NCBI GenBank assembly: GCA_035279405.1 | Contig: DATEHU010000026.1 | Coordinates: 450,147 to 514,146 of the forward strand | Direction: 5' to 3' | From: Gammaproteobacteria bacterium | GTDB taxonomy: Bacteria; Pseudomonadota; Gammaproteobacteria; Natronospirales; REEB76 | DNA length: 64,000 bases | Shown: positions 40,469 to 50,061 of the stretch, in pieces | Layout of the letters: the number at the start of each line of letters is the position of its first letter | How positions within the stretch are numbered: the first letter of the stretch is position 1 | Notes under the pieces: model-generated | What the model saw: the letters and a program-made list of their open reading frames with translations, nothing else | What the model was told of the DNA's origin: nothing | Databases searched by the model: none | Made by a program: the position numbers and the translations under genes

Positions 40469-41302
40469 TCAGAACCGCCGCTTGATGCCGGTCTGATGCA
40501 GAATGGTGGTGGCAATCTCCTCGATCGACGGCAGCGTGGTGTTCATGCACGGCACGCCGGCAGCGCGGAAGATGTCTTCGGCCTTGCGCACTTCGTAGCG
40601 CACCTGATCGGAGGAGGAATAGTTGCTGTCCGGGCGACGGTGATGGCGAATCTGCTGCAGGCGTTGGGGATCAATGGTCAGGCCAAACAGCTTGCGGCAA
40701 TACGGCAGCAGCGCTTCCGGCAGCCGGCCGTGCCTGAGATCGTCCTCGGTGAGCGGATAATTCGCGGCAAACACGCCGTATTGCAACGCCAGGTACAGGC
40801 AGGTCGGCGTCTTGCCCGAGCGTGACACGCCCGCCAGAATCACGTCCGCCTTGGAATAGAAGCGGGTGCTCACGCCGTCGTCATTGGCGAGCGCGAAATT
40901 CACCGCTTCGATGCGCTGGATGTAGGCCGCGTTGTCCGCAGAGGCATGCGCCCGCCCCGCGGCATGTGAGGACTTCATGCCCAGTTCGCTTTCCAGCGGG
41001 CCGATGAAGGTGGCGAAGAAATCGAGGTACAGCGCGTGGCTGTGCTGAATGATGCCGCGCACCGTATCATCTACGATGGTGCTGAACACCAGCGGTTGGG
41101 CGCCATCGGATGCCGCCGCCGCATTGATGCGCGCAACCGCGTCGTTTGCCTTGTCAATGTCGGCGATAAATGGCAAAGTGACTTGGCGGAATGCCGCCCC
41201 GTCAAACTGACTCATGAGACTGCGCCCGAGGGCCTCGGCGGTAATGCCGGTGCGGTCGGAAACAAAAAATACCGTGCGTGGTTTTTCCTGCGGCGTTGGC
41301 AT
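40469..41302 (-). CDS. ppsR: PEP synthase regulatory protein (bifunctional kinase/pyrophosphorylase)
   Basis: 277 residues, the same length as the E. coli protein. DUF299 enzyme that inactivates and reactivates PEP synthase by ADP-dependent threonine phosphorylation and phosphate-dependent reversal. VFFVSDRTGITAEALGRSL opens the protein and the P-loop is GVSRSGKTPTCLYLA. The ATG at 41302 was chosen; the longer frame to 41371 is not conserved. Divergent from its target ppsA across about 95 bases. Confidence 0.95.
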   Translation of the reverse strand: MPTPQEKPRTVFFVSDRTGITAEALGRSLMSQFDGAAFRQVTLPFIADIDKANDAVARINAAAASDGAQPLVFSTIVDDTVRGIIQHSHALYLDFFATFIGPLESELGMKSSHAAGRAHASADNAAYIQRIEAVNFALANDDGVSTRFYSKADVILAGVSRSGKTPTCLYLALQYGVFAANYPLTEDDLRHGRLPEALLPYCRKLFGLTIDPQRLQQIRHHRRPDSNYSSSDQVRYEVRKAEDIFRAAGVPCMNTTLPSIEEIATTILHQTGIKRRF

Positions 41303-41397
41303 GGATTCTGGTGTTCTGCATTGCGCCACGATCAGAAATTGAATGCCATTATAGCTGCCCGTAACCCACATTCCGTCGAGTGAGCCGAGTCCGGCAC

Positions 41398-43770
41398 ATG
41401 GATCAGCCCTACACCATCCGCTTCGAAGACCTGGGGATGCACGACCTCGCCGTCGTCGGCGGCAAGAATGCCTCCCTGGGCGAAATGCTCAGCCACTTGA
41501 CCAAGCTCGGCATCTCGGTGCCCGGAGGCTTCGCGACCACGGCCGACGCATACCGGGAATTTCTCGGGCACGACAATCTTGCCGCACGCGTGAACCGGGA
41601 ACTCGCGCACCTCGATGTGGATGATGTCGCGGCGCTCGCGGACACCGGCGCCCGCATCCGGCGCTGGTTGCACGACGCGCCACTGCCGGCGGCACTGGAG
41701 AAATCCGTACGTAGTTCCTATGCCGAGCTGCTGCAACAGTCACGCAAGGAAATCTCGGTGGCGGTGCGCTCGTCGGCCACCGCCGAAGATCTGCCGGATG
41801 CCTCGTTTGCCGGCCAGCAGGAAACTTTCCTGAACGTGCGCGGCATCGGCGAGGTGCTGAGCGCGCTCAAGGACGTATTCGCCTCGCTGTTCAACGACCG
41901 CGCCATCGCCTACCGCGCACACCACGGCTACGACCACGGGCAGGTGGCGCTGTCCGCCGGAATCCAGCGCATGGTGCGCAGCGATCTCGGCGCCTCCGGT
42001 GTCATGTTCACGCTGGATACCGAATCCGGTTTCGACCGCGTGGTATTCATCACCGCCGCCTACGGACTCGGCGAAACCATAGTGCAGGGCGCGGTCAATC
42101 CCGACGAGTTCTACGTGTACAAGCCGGCGCTGGAGGCCGGCAAGTATCCCATCGTGCGGCGCAACCTCGGCACCAAGGCGAGCATGATGATCTATGCGGA
42201 TGGCAATGGCGGCGGCAAGTCCGTGCGCACCATAGACGTGCACGCCGAGGCGCGTGCGCGCTTTTCCCTGAGCGACGCCGAGGTGATCGAGCTCGCGAAG
42301 CAGGCGTTGATCATCGAGAAGCACTATCAACGGCCGATGGACATCGAATGGGCCAAGGACGGCGCCGACGGCCGCATTTACATTCTGCAGGCACGCCCGG
42401 AAACCGTGAAAAGCCGTGCCGGGCAAAAGCTCGAACGCTATGCGCTCAAGCAGCGCGGTCCGGTACTGGCCGAGGGCCGCAGCATCGGCCAGAAAATCGG
42501 CGCCGGCACCGCCAAAATCATCCGCGACATCGGCGAGATGCAGCGCATCGCGAAAGGTGACGTGCTGGTCACCGACATGACCGACCCGGACTGGGAACCC
42601 ATCATGAAGCGCGCCGCGGCCATCGTTACCAATCGCGGCGGTCGCACTTGCCACGCCGCCATCATCGCGCGCGAACTCGGCATCCCGGCGGTGGTGGGCT
42701 GCGGAGACGCCACGCGCACGATCAAGGATGGCCAGGCGGTCACTGTATCCTGCGCCGAGGGCGATACCGGACACGTCTACGCCGGCCAGCTAGCATTCGA
42801 ACGCCGCGAGATCAGTCTCGACAACATGCCCAGGGCGCCGCTCAAGATCATGATGAACGTGGGCACCCCGGAGCGTGCATTTGACTTTGCCATGCTGCCC
42901 AATCAAGGCGTGGGCCTGGCGAGACTCGAATTCATCATCAACCGCATGATTGGCGTGCACCCGAAAGCCCTGCTCAATTTCGCGGCGCAGCCGTCCGACA
43001 TCCAGCAGCAGATTCAAGAGCGCATGGCCGGCTACAAAGACCCGGTGAGCTTCTACGTGGAACGACTCGCCGAGGGCATCGCCACCATCGCCGCGGCCTT
43101 CGCACCGCAGCCGGTGATCGTGCGCACCTCGGACTTCAAATCCAACGAATACGCCAACCTGATCGGCGGCCGCCAGTACGAACCGCACGAAGAAAACCCG
43201 ATGTTGGGATTCCGCGGCGCCGCGCGCTACGTAGCCCCGAGCTTCCGCGACTGCTTCGAGCTGGAATGCCGCGCCCTGCGGCGCGTGCGCGATGACATGG
43301 GTCTCGACAACGTGCAGGTGATGATCCCGTTCGTGCGCACGCTCGACGAGGCCAGGCAGGTACTGGAAATACTCGAGCACAACGGCCTGCAACGCGGCAC
43401 GCACGGCCTCAAGCTCATCATGATGTGCGAGTTGCCCTCGAATGCCGTGTTGGCCGAACAGTTCCTGGAATATTTCGACGGATTCTCCATCGGCTCCAAC
43501 GATCTCACGCAATTGACCCTGGGACTGGACCGCGACTCGGGCGTGGTGGCCCATCTGTTCGACGAGCGCAACGCGGCGGTGAAGGCCATGCTGTCGCTCG
43601 CCATCCAGGCGTGCCGCAAGCACAAGAAGTACATCGGCATTTGTGGCCAGGGTCCCTCGGACCATCCGGATCTGGCGCGCTGGTTGCTCGAGCAGGGCAT
43701 CGAGAGCCTGTCGCTCAATCCGGACACGGTGGTGGAAACCTGGCTGTACCTCGCCGGCGAACCCAGGTAG
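41398..43770 (+). CDS. ppsA: phosphoenolpyruvate synthase (pyruvate, water dikinase)
   Basis: 790 residues. Converts pyruvate and ATP to PEP, AMP and phosphate in gluconeogenesis. The N-terminal ATP-grasp domain carries [12 protein letters not shown] and [20 protein letters not shown]. The swivelling phosphohistidine is His419 in [15 protein letters not shown], beside the threonine targeted by PpsR. The C-terminal TIM-barrel ends with [20 protein letters not shown]. The ATG at 41398 fits the family N-terminus. Confidence 0.97.
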   Translation: MDQPYTIRFEDLGMHDLAVVGGKNASLGEMLSHLTKLGISVPGGFATTADAYREFLGHDNLAARVNRELAHLDVDDVAALADTGARIRRWLHDAPLPAALEKSVRSSYAELLQQSRKEISVAVRSSATAEDLPDASFAGQQETFLNVRGIGEVLSALKDVFASLFNDRAIAYRAHHGYDHGQVALSAGIQRMVRSDLGASGVMFTLDTESGFDRVVFITAAYGLGETIVQGAVNPDEFYVYKPALEAGKYPIVRRNLGTKASMMIYADGNGGGKSVRTIDVHAEARARFSLSDAEVIELAKQALIIEKHYQRPMDIEWAKDGADGRIYILQARPETVKSRAGQKLERYALKQRGPVLAEGRSIGQKIGAGTAKIIRDIGEMQRIAKGDVLVTDMTDPDWEPIMKRAAAIVTNRGGRTCHAAIIARELGIPAVVGCGDATRTIKDGQAVTVSCAEGDTGHVYAGQLAFERREISLDNMPRAPLKIMMNVGTPERAFDFAMLPNQGVGLARLEFIINRMIGVHPKALLNFAAQPSDIQQQIQERMAGYKDPVSFYVERLAEGIATIAAAFAPQPVIVRTSDFKSNEYANLIGGRQYEPHEENPMLGFRGAARYVAPSFRDCFELECRALRRVRDDMGLDNVQVMIPFVRTLDEARQVLEILEHNGLQRGTHGLKLIMMCELPSNAVLAEQFLEYFDGFSIGSNDLTQLTLGLDRDSGVVAHLFDERNAAVKAMLSLAIQACRKHKKYIGICGQGPSDHPDLARWLLEQGIESLSLNPDTVVETWLYLAGEPR

Positions 43771-43778
43771 GCTGCGCC

Positions 43779-44429
43779 ATGCTGGTACCGCACGACACAC
43801 AATTCGAGGACCATTTTCCCATCTGCGTAATGGTGAGCCATCATGCCGGCCTCGACGGCCTGAATCGCGAAACCTTCGACATCATCTGCCGGCTGCGCGA
43901 CCAGCACGCCAACGACAAACAGGAGAACGAAGCACTGTCAGGGAACATCACCACGTACGGCGGCTACCAGACTTCCAGGAAAATGATGTTCCTGAACCGG
44001 CCGGAACCGGCAGTGAGCCGGCTGCGTGATGAAGTCGTGCAGCCGGGTGTGGCGCGCTATCTCGCCAAGGCCTACGACAACAAGGTGGACACGAGCCGCA
44101 CGCGGCTGGTGTCCTGGGCCAATATACTTGCGGCCGGCGACTGGCAAGCTCCACACATGCACCCTTCGGTCGGCAATCTGGCGAGCGGCGTGTATTACCT
44201 GCACGTGCCGGAGAAACCCGCCCCCGAGGGCTGTCTCGAGTTTCTCAATCCGCATCCCGTTGCGCATCATCATGGCGTGAGCCTGACGCGCCGCCTGCAG
44301 CCCAGGGCCGGCGACCTGATCATTTTCCCGCCCTACTACATCCACTACGTGTATCCCTTCAAGGGTGACGGCGAGCGCGCCATCCTGGCCTTCGACGTGT
44401 TGCTGCAGACCACGCAGTTCGTGTTCTGA
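43779..44429 (+). CDS. putative 2OG-Fe(II) oxygenase (TIGR02466-like)
   Basis: 216 residues starting eight bases after ppsA. The double-stranded beta-helix core shows an HxH-type iron motif in APHMHPSVGNLASGVYYLHV, then LEFLNPHP and the distal His in GDLIIFPPYYIHYVYPF. This matches the TIGR02466/PF13759 group of predicted 2-oxoglutarate oxygenases, whose substrates are unknown. The aldehyde dehydrogenase gene follows within 20 bases, suggesting a shared transcript and perhaps an oxidise-then-dehydrogenate pair. Confidence 0.78.
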   Translation: MLVPHDTQFEDHFPICVMVSHHAGLDGLNRETFDIICRLRDQHANDKQENEALSGNITTYGGYQTSRKMMFLNRPEPAVSRLRDEVVQPGVARYLAKAYDNKVDTSRTRLVSWANILAAGDWQAPHMHPSVGNLASGVYYLHVPEKPAPEGCLEFLNPHPVAHHHGVSLTRRLQPRAGDLIIFPPYYIHYVYPFKGDGERAILAFDVLLQTTQFVF

Positions 44430-44448
44430 ACCCGTCCACGGAACTGAC

Positions 44449-46035
44449 ATGAGCGCTCCCGCCGAATCCGCCGCTTCCGGCGTTACGCTGCACGCTCCCG
44501 CCAGCGGCGCATTTCTCGGCCACTTTCCCTGGCAAAGCAGCGACGATGTGCGTGCCGCGTTGCGCACGGCGCACGCCGTGCAGCCGGATTGGGCCGCGCG
44601 GCCGCTTGCAGAACGCCGCGCGCGCATCGCGGGCTTTCGGCAGGCACTGCTCGATCAAACCGACGAGGTCGCGCAACTGATTACCGATTGTGTGGGCAAG
44701 ACACGCGTGGAAGCATTGGCCACGGAAATCATGCCCGCCGTGGCAGGCAGTCGCTGGTATGAACGCCACGCCCACCAATACCTGCGGCCGCGACGTCTGA
44801 AAAACGGTTCGCTGCTGTACTTCAGCAAGCGCAGCACGGTCTATCGCGTGCCTTGGGGCGTGGTGGGCATCATCGCACCCTGGAATTACCCGCTCGGCAT
44901 TCCCATGCACGAAATCATTCCGGCGCTGCTCGCGGGCAATACCGTGGTATTCAAGACGGCGCCCGAAACCCTGCCCGTGGGTTTCAAAATTGCGGACCTC
45001 CTGCGCCTGGCAGGTGTGCCCCAAGGCGTCTTCCAGCACGTGCACATCGACGGTTCGGTGTGCGGCGATTTGTGGCTGGAAGCCGGCGGCGTCAACAAAC
45101 TGTTTTTCACCGGCTCGGTGCGCGTCGGCAAGCTGCTGGCGGAAAAGGCGGCACGTACACTGGTACCGGTATCGCTGGAACTGGGCGGCAAGGACGCCAT
45201 GATCGTATGCGCGGATGCGGACCTGGAACGTGCCGCGGCGGGCGCGGTGTGGGCCGGGCTCTCGAATGCCGGCCAGTCCTGTGCCGGCGTCGAGCGCATC
45301 TATGTGCACCAGCAAGTGTACGCCCCGTTCATGGCGCTGCTGGCGCAGAAAGTAGTGCAGTTGCGCACCGGTCAGGACACGGATTTCAACGTGGATGTCG
45401 GCGCGCTGTGCACCGAGCGCCAGATTGAGACCGTGCGACACCAGTTGAAAGATGCAGCCCAGCAGGGCGCGCGGGTGGCCGCCCGAGGCGCACCGCCCGC
45501 AAATGACAACGCACACTTTGTGCCTCCCACAGTGCTCAGCGACGTGAGCCACGGCATGGCGGTGATGCGCGAGGAAACCTTCGGACCGGTGCTGGGTGTC
45601 ATGCCGGTCGGCAGCGACGCACAAGCGGTAGAGCTCGCGAACGATTCAAACTACGGGCTCATGGCCTCGGTGTGGTCACGGGACCTGAGCAAGGCCGAAG
45701 GCCTGGCGCGGCAAATCCAGACCGGCGCGATCATGGTGAATGACCATTTGCTTTCACACGGACAGACCGAGACACCCTGGGGCGGATTCAAGGACTCCGG
45801 CAGCAGCCGCGGCCACGGGCAGTTTGCGTTTGAAGCGGTCACCGCCCCCAGGGTGATCGTGAACGATTGGCTGAGACTCATGCGCCATCAGCCTTACTGG
45901 ATGCCGTACAGCCAGCAGATCTACACGGGTCTCAAGGGCATCCTGTTCGGACTGCATGCGCGCCGCTGGCGTGAGCGCCTGACGGGTTTCAAGCGGGCAT
46001 GGGTCCTGTTGCCGCGCATGTTCCGTGCGCGCTGA
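44449..46035 (+). CDS. aldehyde dehydrogenase family protein
   Basis: 528 residues. NAD(P)-dependent oxidation of an aldehyde. Catalytic Cys278 in NAGQSCAGVERIYV, general base Glu244 in VSLELGGKD, and cofactor residues in GIIAPWNYPLGIP and FTGSVRVGKLL. A 45-residue C-terminal extension (LMRHQPYWMPYSQQIYTGLK onward) is amphipathic and may touch the membrane. Substrate unknown. The ATG at 44449 was chosen because it starts the alignable region. Confidence 0.9.
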   Translation: MSAPAESAASGVTLHAPASGAFLGHFPWQSSDDVRAALRTAHAVQPDWAARPLAERRARIAGFRQALLDQTDEVAQLITDCVGKTRVEALATEIMPAVAGSRWYERHAHQYLRPRRLKNGSLLYFSKRSTVYRVPWGVVGIIAPWNYPLGIPMHEIIPALLAGNTVVFKTAPETLPVGFKIADLLRLAGVPQGVFQHVHIDGSVCGDLWLEAGGVNKLFFTGSVRVGKLLAEKAARTLVPVSLELGGKDAMIVCADADLERAAAGAVWAGLSNAGQSCAGVERIYVHQQVYAPFMALLAQKVVQLRTGQDTDFNVDVGALCTERQIETVRHQLKDAAQQGARVAARGAPPANDNAHFVPPTVLSDVSHGMAVMREETFGPVLGVMPVGSDAQAVELANDSNYGLMASVWSRDLSKAEGLARQIQTGAIMVNDHLLSHGQTETPWGGFKDSGSSRGHGQFAFEAVTAPRVIVNDWLRLMRHQPYWMPYSQQIYTGLKGILFGLHARRWRERLTGFKRAWVLLPRMFRAR

Positions 46036-46677
46036 TCAGAAATTGTCGATCGGCACTTCCTCGAGAATCTCGATCTCGCCGTTGCAGGAGATCTCGTCGT
46101 CATAGGATTCGGTGACCACGCCGTTCCAGTATTCGAGCGCGCGCTTGTGCCATTCCACCAGGGAAATCGTATCGCCCATGACCATCTGCTGCGGGGCACG
46201 ATGCATTTCACCCGTGGCGCGCACGCGAAACACCTTCTTGTGATCGCCGCGCATGTTCTCCAGCCAGAAGCGCACCGAGCGTGCATCATCGGGAATCAGC
46301 CAGATGCAGCTGGTGCGTGACGGCAGGTCCGGGTACATCTGGCGGCGCACTTCCTCCAGCACCAGCTCGCGCACCATGCGCGTGGACAGGAACAGGCTGT
46401 CGAGCGTCTCGGCCAGCGTCATCACCGGGTTGAAATGGTAGAACTCGAGGAGCGGGTCTTTCTTGCCCTGCTTGCGGTACACATGCAAGGCGCGGAAGGC
46501 CACCCGATCCACGGTGAAAACCTCGTTGGTTTCGGGATTGGTGATGCCGCGCCGCGCCACTTCGAACGCACGCCAGGAATTGTTGGGTTCCTCCCCGAAG
46601 GTGAACACCGCCCCCTCCACCCACTTGGGCGAGTTGTGTTTGTGAATGTGGAAAAACTTCTCGCTTTCGATATGCAT
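46036..46677 (-). CDS. conserved hypothetical protein (possibly DUF2441/ART-like)
   Basis: 213 residues from the ATG at 46677. FFHIHKHNSPKWVEGAVFTF near the N-terminus, then REL VLEEVRR-type helix (residues about 103-120) and PDLPSRTSCIWLIPDD. This layout resembles the DUF2441 group of ADP-ribosyltransferase-like folds, but I am not certain and no activity should be assumed. It is convergent with, and directly abuts, the aldehyde dehydrogenase gene, and its promoter lies toward amrS. Confidence 0.6.
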   Translation of the reverse strand: MHIESEKFFHIHKHNSPKWVEGAVFTFGEEPNNSWRAFEVARRGITNPETNEVFTVDRVAFRALHVYRKQGKKDPLLEFYHFNPVMTLAETLDSLFLSTRMVRELVLEEVRRQMYPDLPSRTSCIWLIPDDARSVRFWLENMRGDHKKVFRVRATGEMHRAPQQMVMGDTISLVEWHKRALEYWNGVVTESYDDEISCNGEIEILEEVPIDNF

Positions 46678-46781
46678 GCGAATCCCGGCCCTTGTTGTGC
46701 GCACACGCGACAGTTATCGCCGAGCAGGCAGGCGAATATATAACAGCATTTGTGGCGCGGCCGCAACCGGCAAATCCGCAA

Positions 46782-47879
46782 TTACGCCTGTGGTATAAGC
46801 GCGACCCGCACCGGCATGCGCCGTCGCCCCCAATGGCCCGGTTTGGCGCCGATTGACCCCGGTATCGGCGTGCCGCAACTCAGACAATTTCCGCTGGCGT
46901 TCAGGTTCCATGCCCCCAATGCGTACCAGTCACGCTCAATAACCAGGGCGCCACAACCCGGACACCAGGTGCTGCCGCCGATGCGATCGTGCACGTTGCC
47001 GGTGTAGCAATAGTGCAAGCCGTTCCTGAGCGCGATGCTGCGCGCGCGCACCAGCGTCTCGGGGGGCGTGGGCGGCCGGTCCCGCAGCTTGTAGTCGGGA
47101 TGAAACGCGGTGAAATGCAGCGGCACATCCGGACCAAGATTTTGCATGACCCATTGCGTTTCGTTTTCGATCTCTGCATCGGAATCATTCAGGCCGGGAA
47201 TCAGCAGCGTGGTGATCTCGAACCATACCGAGGTTTCATGCTTGAGATAGCGCAGCGTATCGAGCACCGGCTGCAGGTGGCCGCCGCAGGTTTTCCAGTA
47301 GAACTCCTCGGTGAAGCCCTTGAGGTCCACGTTGGCGGCGTCCATGTGGCGGTAGAATTCCATGCGCGGTTCGGGACACATGTAGCCCGCGGTCACCGCG
47401 ATGGACTTGATCCCCAGCGCATGCCCCGCATCCGCCGCATCCATGGCGAATTCCATGAAGATCACCGGATCGTTGTAGGTGAACGCCAGACTTGCACAGC
47501 CCAGGGTCTTCGCCGCTGTGGCCAGCGCCTCGGGTCCGGCCGCATCGGCCAGCGTGTCCATTTCCCGCGACTTGGACATGTCCCAGTTCTGGCAGAACTT
47601 GCAGGCCAGGTTGCAGCCGGCAGTCCCGAAGGACAACACCGCGGTGCCGGGCAGGAAATGATTGAGCGGTTTCTTTTCCACCGGATCCACACAGAAGCCG
47701 CTGGAGCGCCCGTAGCTGAACAGCTTGATCTGGTCGTGTTCGCGGCCGCGTACAAAACACAGCCCGCGCTGGCCTTCATTCAGCTTGCAGGCGCGCGGAC
47801 ACACATCGCACTGGATCCTGCCATCCTCAAGACGATGCCAGTAACGTGTGGCGACAACGGTTTGCAACGGGGCGTGCAT
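46782..47879 (-). CDS. amrS: AmmeMemoRadiSam system radical SAM enzyme
   Basis: 365 residues. The radical SAM cluster motif is Cys89, Cys93, Cys96 in GCNLACKFCQNWD. Extra cysteines occur at the N-terminus (CDVCPRACKLNEGQRGLC) and as a C-terminal zinc-ribbon (CPGCGALVIERDWY, CLSCGTP). The protein resembles pyruvate-formate-lyase activating enzymes and is the defining partner of MEMO1- and AMMECR1-like proteins, both encoded next door. Its substrate is unknown. Divergent from amrB with only 29 bases between. Confidence 0.93.
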   Translation of the reverse strand: MHAPLQTVVATRYWHRLEDGRIQCDVCPRACKLNEGQRGLCFVRGREHDQIKLFSYGRSSGFCVDPVEKKPLNHFLPGTAVLSFGTAGCNLACKFCQNWDMSKSREMDTLADAAGPEALATAAKTLGCASLAFTYNDPVIFMEFAMDAADAGHALGIKSIAVTAGYMCPEPRMEFYRHMDAANVDLKGFTEEFYWKTCGGHLQPVLDTLRYLKHETSVWFEITTLLIPGLNDSDAEIENETQWVMQNLGPDVPLHFTAFHPDYKLRDRPPTPPETLVRARSIALRNGLHYCYTGNVHDRIGGSTWCPGCGALVIERDWYALGAWNLNASGNCLSCGTPIPGSIGAKPGHWGRRRMPVRVALIPQA

Positions 47880-47908
47880 GGCGGCGTTTCCGTACTACCA
47901 TTAAGTAT

Positions 47909-48703
47909 ATGACGGCCCACGATGTGCGCGCGCCTGCGGTTGCCGGCCTGTTCTATCCGGGTGATGCGGGGGCACTGCGCGCGCAGCTCGAACAAATGCT
48001 GGCTGAGAATCCGGCGCCCGGCGCGCCGCCCAAGGCGCTGATCGCGCCACATGCCGGCTATGTCTATTCAGGCCCGGTCGCCGCGCGCGCCTATAGCCGC
48101 CTGGCGTCGCACAAATCCACAATGCATCGCGTCGTATTGCTGGGACCCGCGCACCGCGTGCCTCTGCGCGGCCTGGCTCTGCCCGCCGCCGACATCTTCC
48201 GCACCCCGCTGGGCGATATCGAGCTCGACGCGGAGGCAATCGCGCGGGTCGCAGGACTGCCGCAAGTGACGCGTTCCGCCGCCGCCCATGCGCAGGAACA
48301 CAGCCTCGAAGTGCACCTCCCGTTTCTGCAAACCCTGCTGGAAAACTTCACACTCGTGCCCTTGGTCGTCGGCTGGGCGCAAACCAGCGAAATAGCCGCG
48401 GTGCTGGACGCGCTCTGGGGTGACGAGGAAACGCTCATCGTCATCAGCTCGGATCTCAGTCACTATCACGATTACATAACCGCGCAGCGTCTCGACGCGG
48501 ATACGGCGCGGCGCATCGAAGCCCGCCAATTTCCCATTCCCGACGCGCAAGCCTGCGGCGCCTTTCCGATCAACGGGCTGTTGAGCGTCGCGCAGACCCG
48601 CCGCTTGCGCATTGAACGTCTGGATCTGCGCAATTCCGGCGATACCGCCGGCGACCGGCAGCGCGTGGTGGGTTACGGTGCCTGGGCCCTGCATGCCGCT
48701 TAG
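47909..48703 (+). CDS. amrB: AmmeMemoRadiSam system protein B (MEMO1-like)
   Basis: 264 residues from the ATG at 47909. MEMO1 fold related to extradiol dioxygenases: RAPAVAGLFYPGD, IAPHAGYVYSGPVAARAY (His48 of the putative metal site), LLGPAHRVPLRGLAL, HAQEHSLEVHLPFLQ and VISSDLSHYHDY. Eukaryotic MEMO1 is reported to bind copper or iron; the bacterial role is not established. The following amrA overlaps its stop. Confidence 0.94.
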   Translation: MTAHDVRAPAVAGLFYPGDAGALRAQLEQMLAENPAPGAPPKALIAPHAGYVYSGPVAARAYSRLASHKSTMHRVVLLGPAHRVPLRGLALPAADIFRTPLGDIELDAEAIARVAGLPQVTRSAAAHAQEHSLEVHLPFLQTLLENFTLVPLVVGWAQTSEIAAVLDALWGDEETLIVISSDLSHYHDYITAQRLDADTARRIEARQFPIPDAQACGAFPINGLLSVAQTRRLRIERLDLRNSGDTAGDRQRVVGYGAWALHAA

Positions 48704-49262
48704 CGCGCTGACACGCATCACGCTGCTGGATGCAGCGCGTCACAGCATCCGGCAGAGCCTGGATGACCAGCCCGCGGCGTTCAGCCACCAAAACGGCGAT
48801 CCGGTATTGCGCGCCGTGCGCGCTAGCTTTGTAACGCTGAAGCGCCGCGGCACGTTACGCGGTTGCATCGGCAATCTCGATGCCAAACAGGAACTGCTCG
48901 CAGACGTCATGCAGAATGCACAGCTGGCCGCCTGTCACGATCCGCGCTTCCCGCCATTGCTGGCTGCGGAGTTCGAGGACCTGCATATCGAAATCTCGGT
49001 GCTCTCCGGCACCGAGCCGGTCGCGGCACGCAATCGCGATGAGCTGCTGCAAGCGTTGCGACCCGGAACCGATGGCGTGATCGTCCAGGAAGGCGAACGC
49101 CGGGCCACGTTTTTACCCGCGGTCTGGGCCAGCCTTTCCGATCCCCGGGAATTCTATGCGCAACTCATGTGCAAGGCCGGGCTGGGCGCAGCGCATTGGT
49201 CACCGACACTGCGCTTTTCTCGCTACCAGACTGAAAGCTTCGGCAAAGGAGAACCGTCATGA
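48693..49262 (+). CDS. amrA: AmmeMemoRadiSam system protein A (AMMECR1-like)
   Basis: 189 residues, overlapping amrB by 11 bases. AMMECR1 domain: VRASFVTLKRRGTLRGCIGN, QNAQLAACHDPRFPPL, EDLHIEISVLSG, GVIVQEGERRATFLPAVW and the C-terminal motif AHWSPTLRFSRYQTESF. Function unknown in all organisms. Its stop overlaps the start of a small lipoprotein gene (ATGA). Confidence 0.94.
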   Translation: MPLSALTRITLLDAARHSIRQSLDDQPAAFSHQNGDPVLRAVRASFVTLKRRGTLRGCIGNLDAKQELLADVMQNAQLAACHDPRFPPLLAAEFEDLHIEISVLSGTEPVAARNRDELLQALRPGTDGVIVQEGERRATFLPAVWASLSDPREFYAQLMCKAGLGAAHWSPTLRFSRYQTESFGKGEPS

Positions 49263-49537
49263 AATCACTGGCATGCGGGATATTGATGAGCGCGCTCGCG
49301 CTGTATCTTTGTGCTTGCGGGCCGGATCACCCGTCGCAGCGCACCGGCACGCAAACGACACAGGAGGCTCCGCCACCGGTGAGCCACACCGTGTTCGCGC
49401 CCTACATAAATGATGTCAACAGGGCCAAACAGGTGCAGACCACCGTGAATGCGCAGAAACAGGCGCTCGACCGCGCCATCCAGGCACAAACCGGCGCGAG
49501 CCGCAGTCCTGCTCCCCCGGCGCAGACGCCGTACTGA
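49259..49537 (+). CDS. small lipoprotein coupled to amrA
   Basis: 92 residues. Signal peptide with lipobox LCAC at residues 17-20, then a Thr/Pro-rich stretch and a short amphipathic helix (YINDVNRAKQVQTTVNAQKQ, ALDRAIQAQTG). No family recognised. The 4-base ATGA overlap with amrA implies coupled translation and an envelope-facing partner for the AmmeMemoRadiSam proteins, which is inference. Confidence 0.75.
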   Translation: MKSLACGILMSALALYLCACGPDHPSQRTGTQTTQEAPPPVSHTVFAPYINDVNRAKQVQTTVNAQKQALDRAIQAQTGASRSPAPPAQTPY

Positions 49538-50050
49538 TTATCTGCCGGAGTTCCGCAGCCGCAGACTGAAATGCAAGTCACAGGCAGCAGGGCCGGCGGC
49601 GGTGTGCAGCTGACGCGCAAAGCCGAAGCGCTCGTAGAGTTGCACCGCCTCTTTGAGTACCGGTGCAGTGAACAATTCCATGGTTTCAAAGCCCCGCGCC
49701 CTAGCCCAGTCCACCACCCGGTGCAAGAGCACGCGGCCGAGGCCACGATGCCGCACTTTGTAGGCGAGGTACAGGCGCCGCAGCTCGCATACCGTTTGGC
49801 TGCGCCCATAAACACCGCAACAGCCCACGAGCGCACCGCTGCTGTCTACCAGCACCTCAAACACGCCGTGGCGGTTTCCATACCAGGCTGCGACATCATC
49901 GAGATCGCCGTCCCCTGCCACGCTGTCCGGCAAGCCGTAGCTTTGCAGAATACCGCCCACCAAGGTGCGCAAACTGTCGGCATCCTGCCGCTTTCCGGGG
50001 CGCAAGCTCAGACGCAGATCGGCGAGCAGATTCTCGTGCGCTGGCTGCAA
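49538..50050 (-). CDS. GNAT family N-acetyltransferase
   Basis: 170 residues from a TTG at 50050 with AAGGA eight bases upstream. The acetyl-CoA site is in LAYKVRHRGLGRVLLHRVVD, followed by the late beta-strand text YERFGFARQ. The layout resembles small amino-acid or peptide acetyltransferases; substrate unknown. Convergent with the amrA-linked lipoprotein gene, with no spacer. Confidence 0.85.
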   Translation of the reverse strand: MQPAHENLLADLRLSLRPGKRQDADSLRTLVGGILQSYGLPDSVAGDGDLDDVAAWYGNRHGVFEVLVDSSGALVGCCGVYGRSQTVCELRRLYLAYKVRHRGLGRVLLHRVVDWARARGFETMELFTAPVLKEAVQLYERFGFARQLHTAAGPAACDLHFSLRLRNSGR

Positions 50051-50061
50051 ATGCCTGATCC

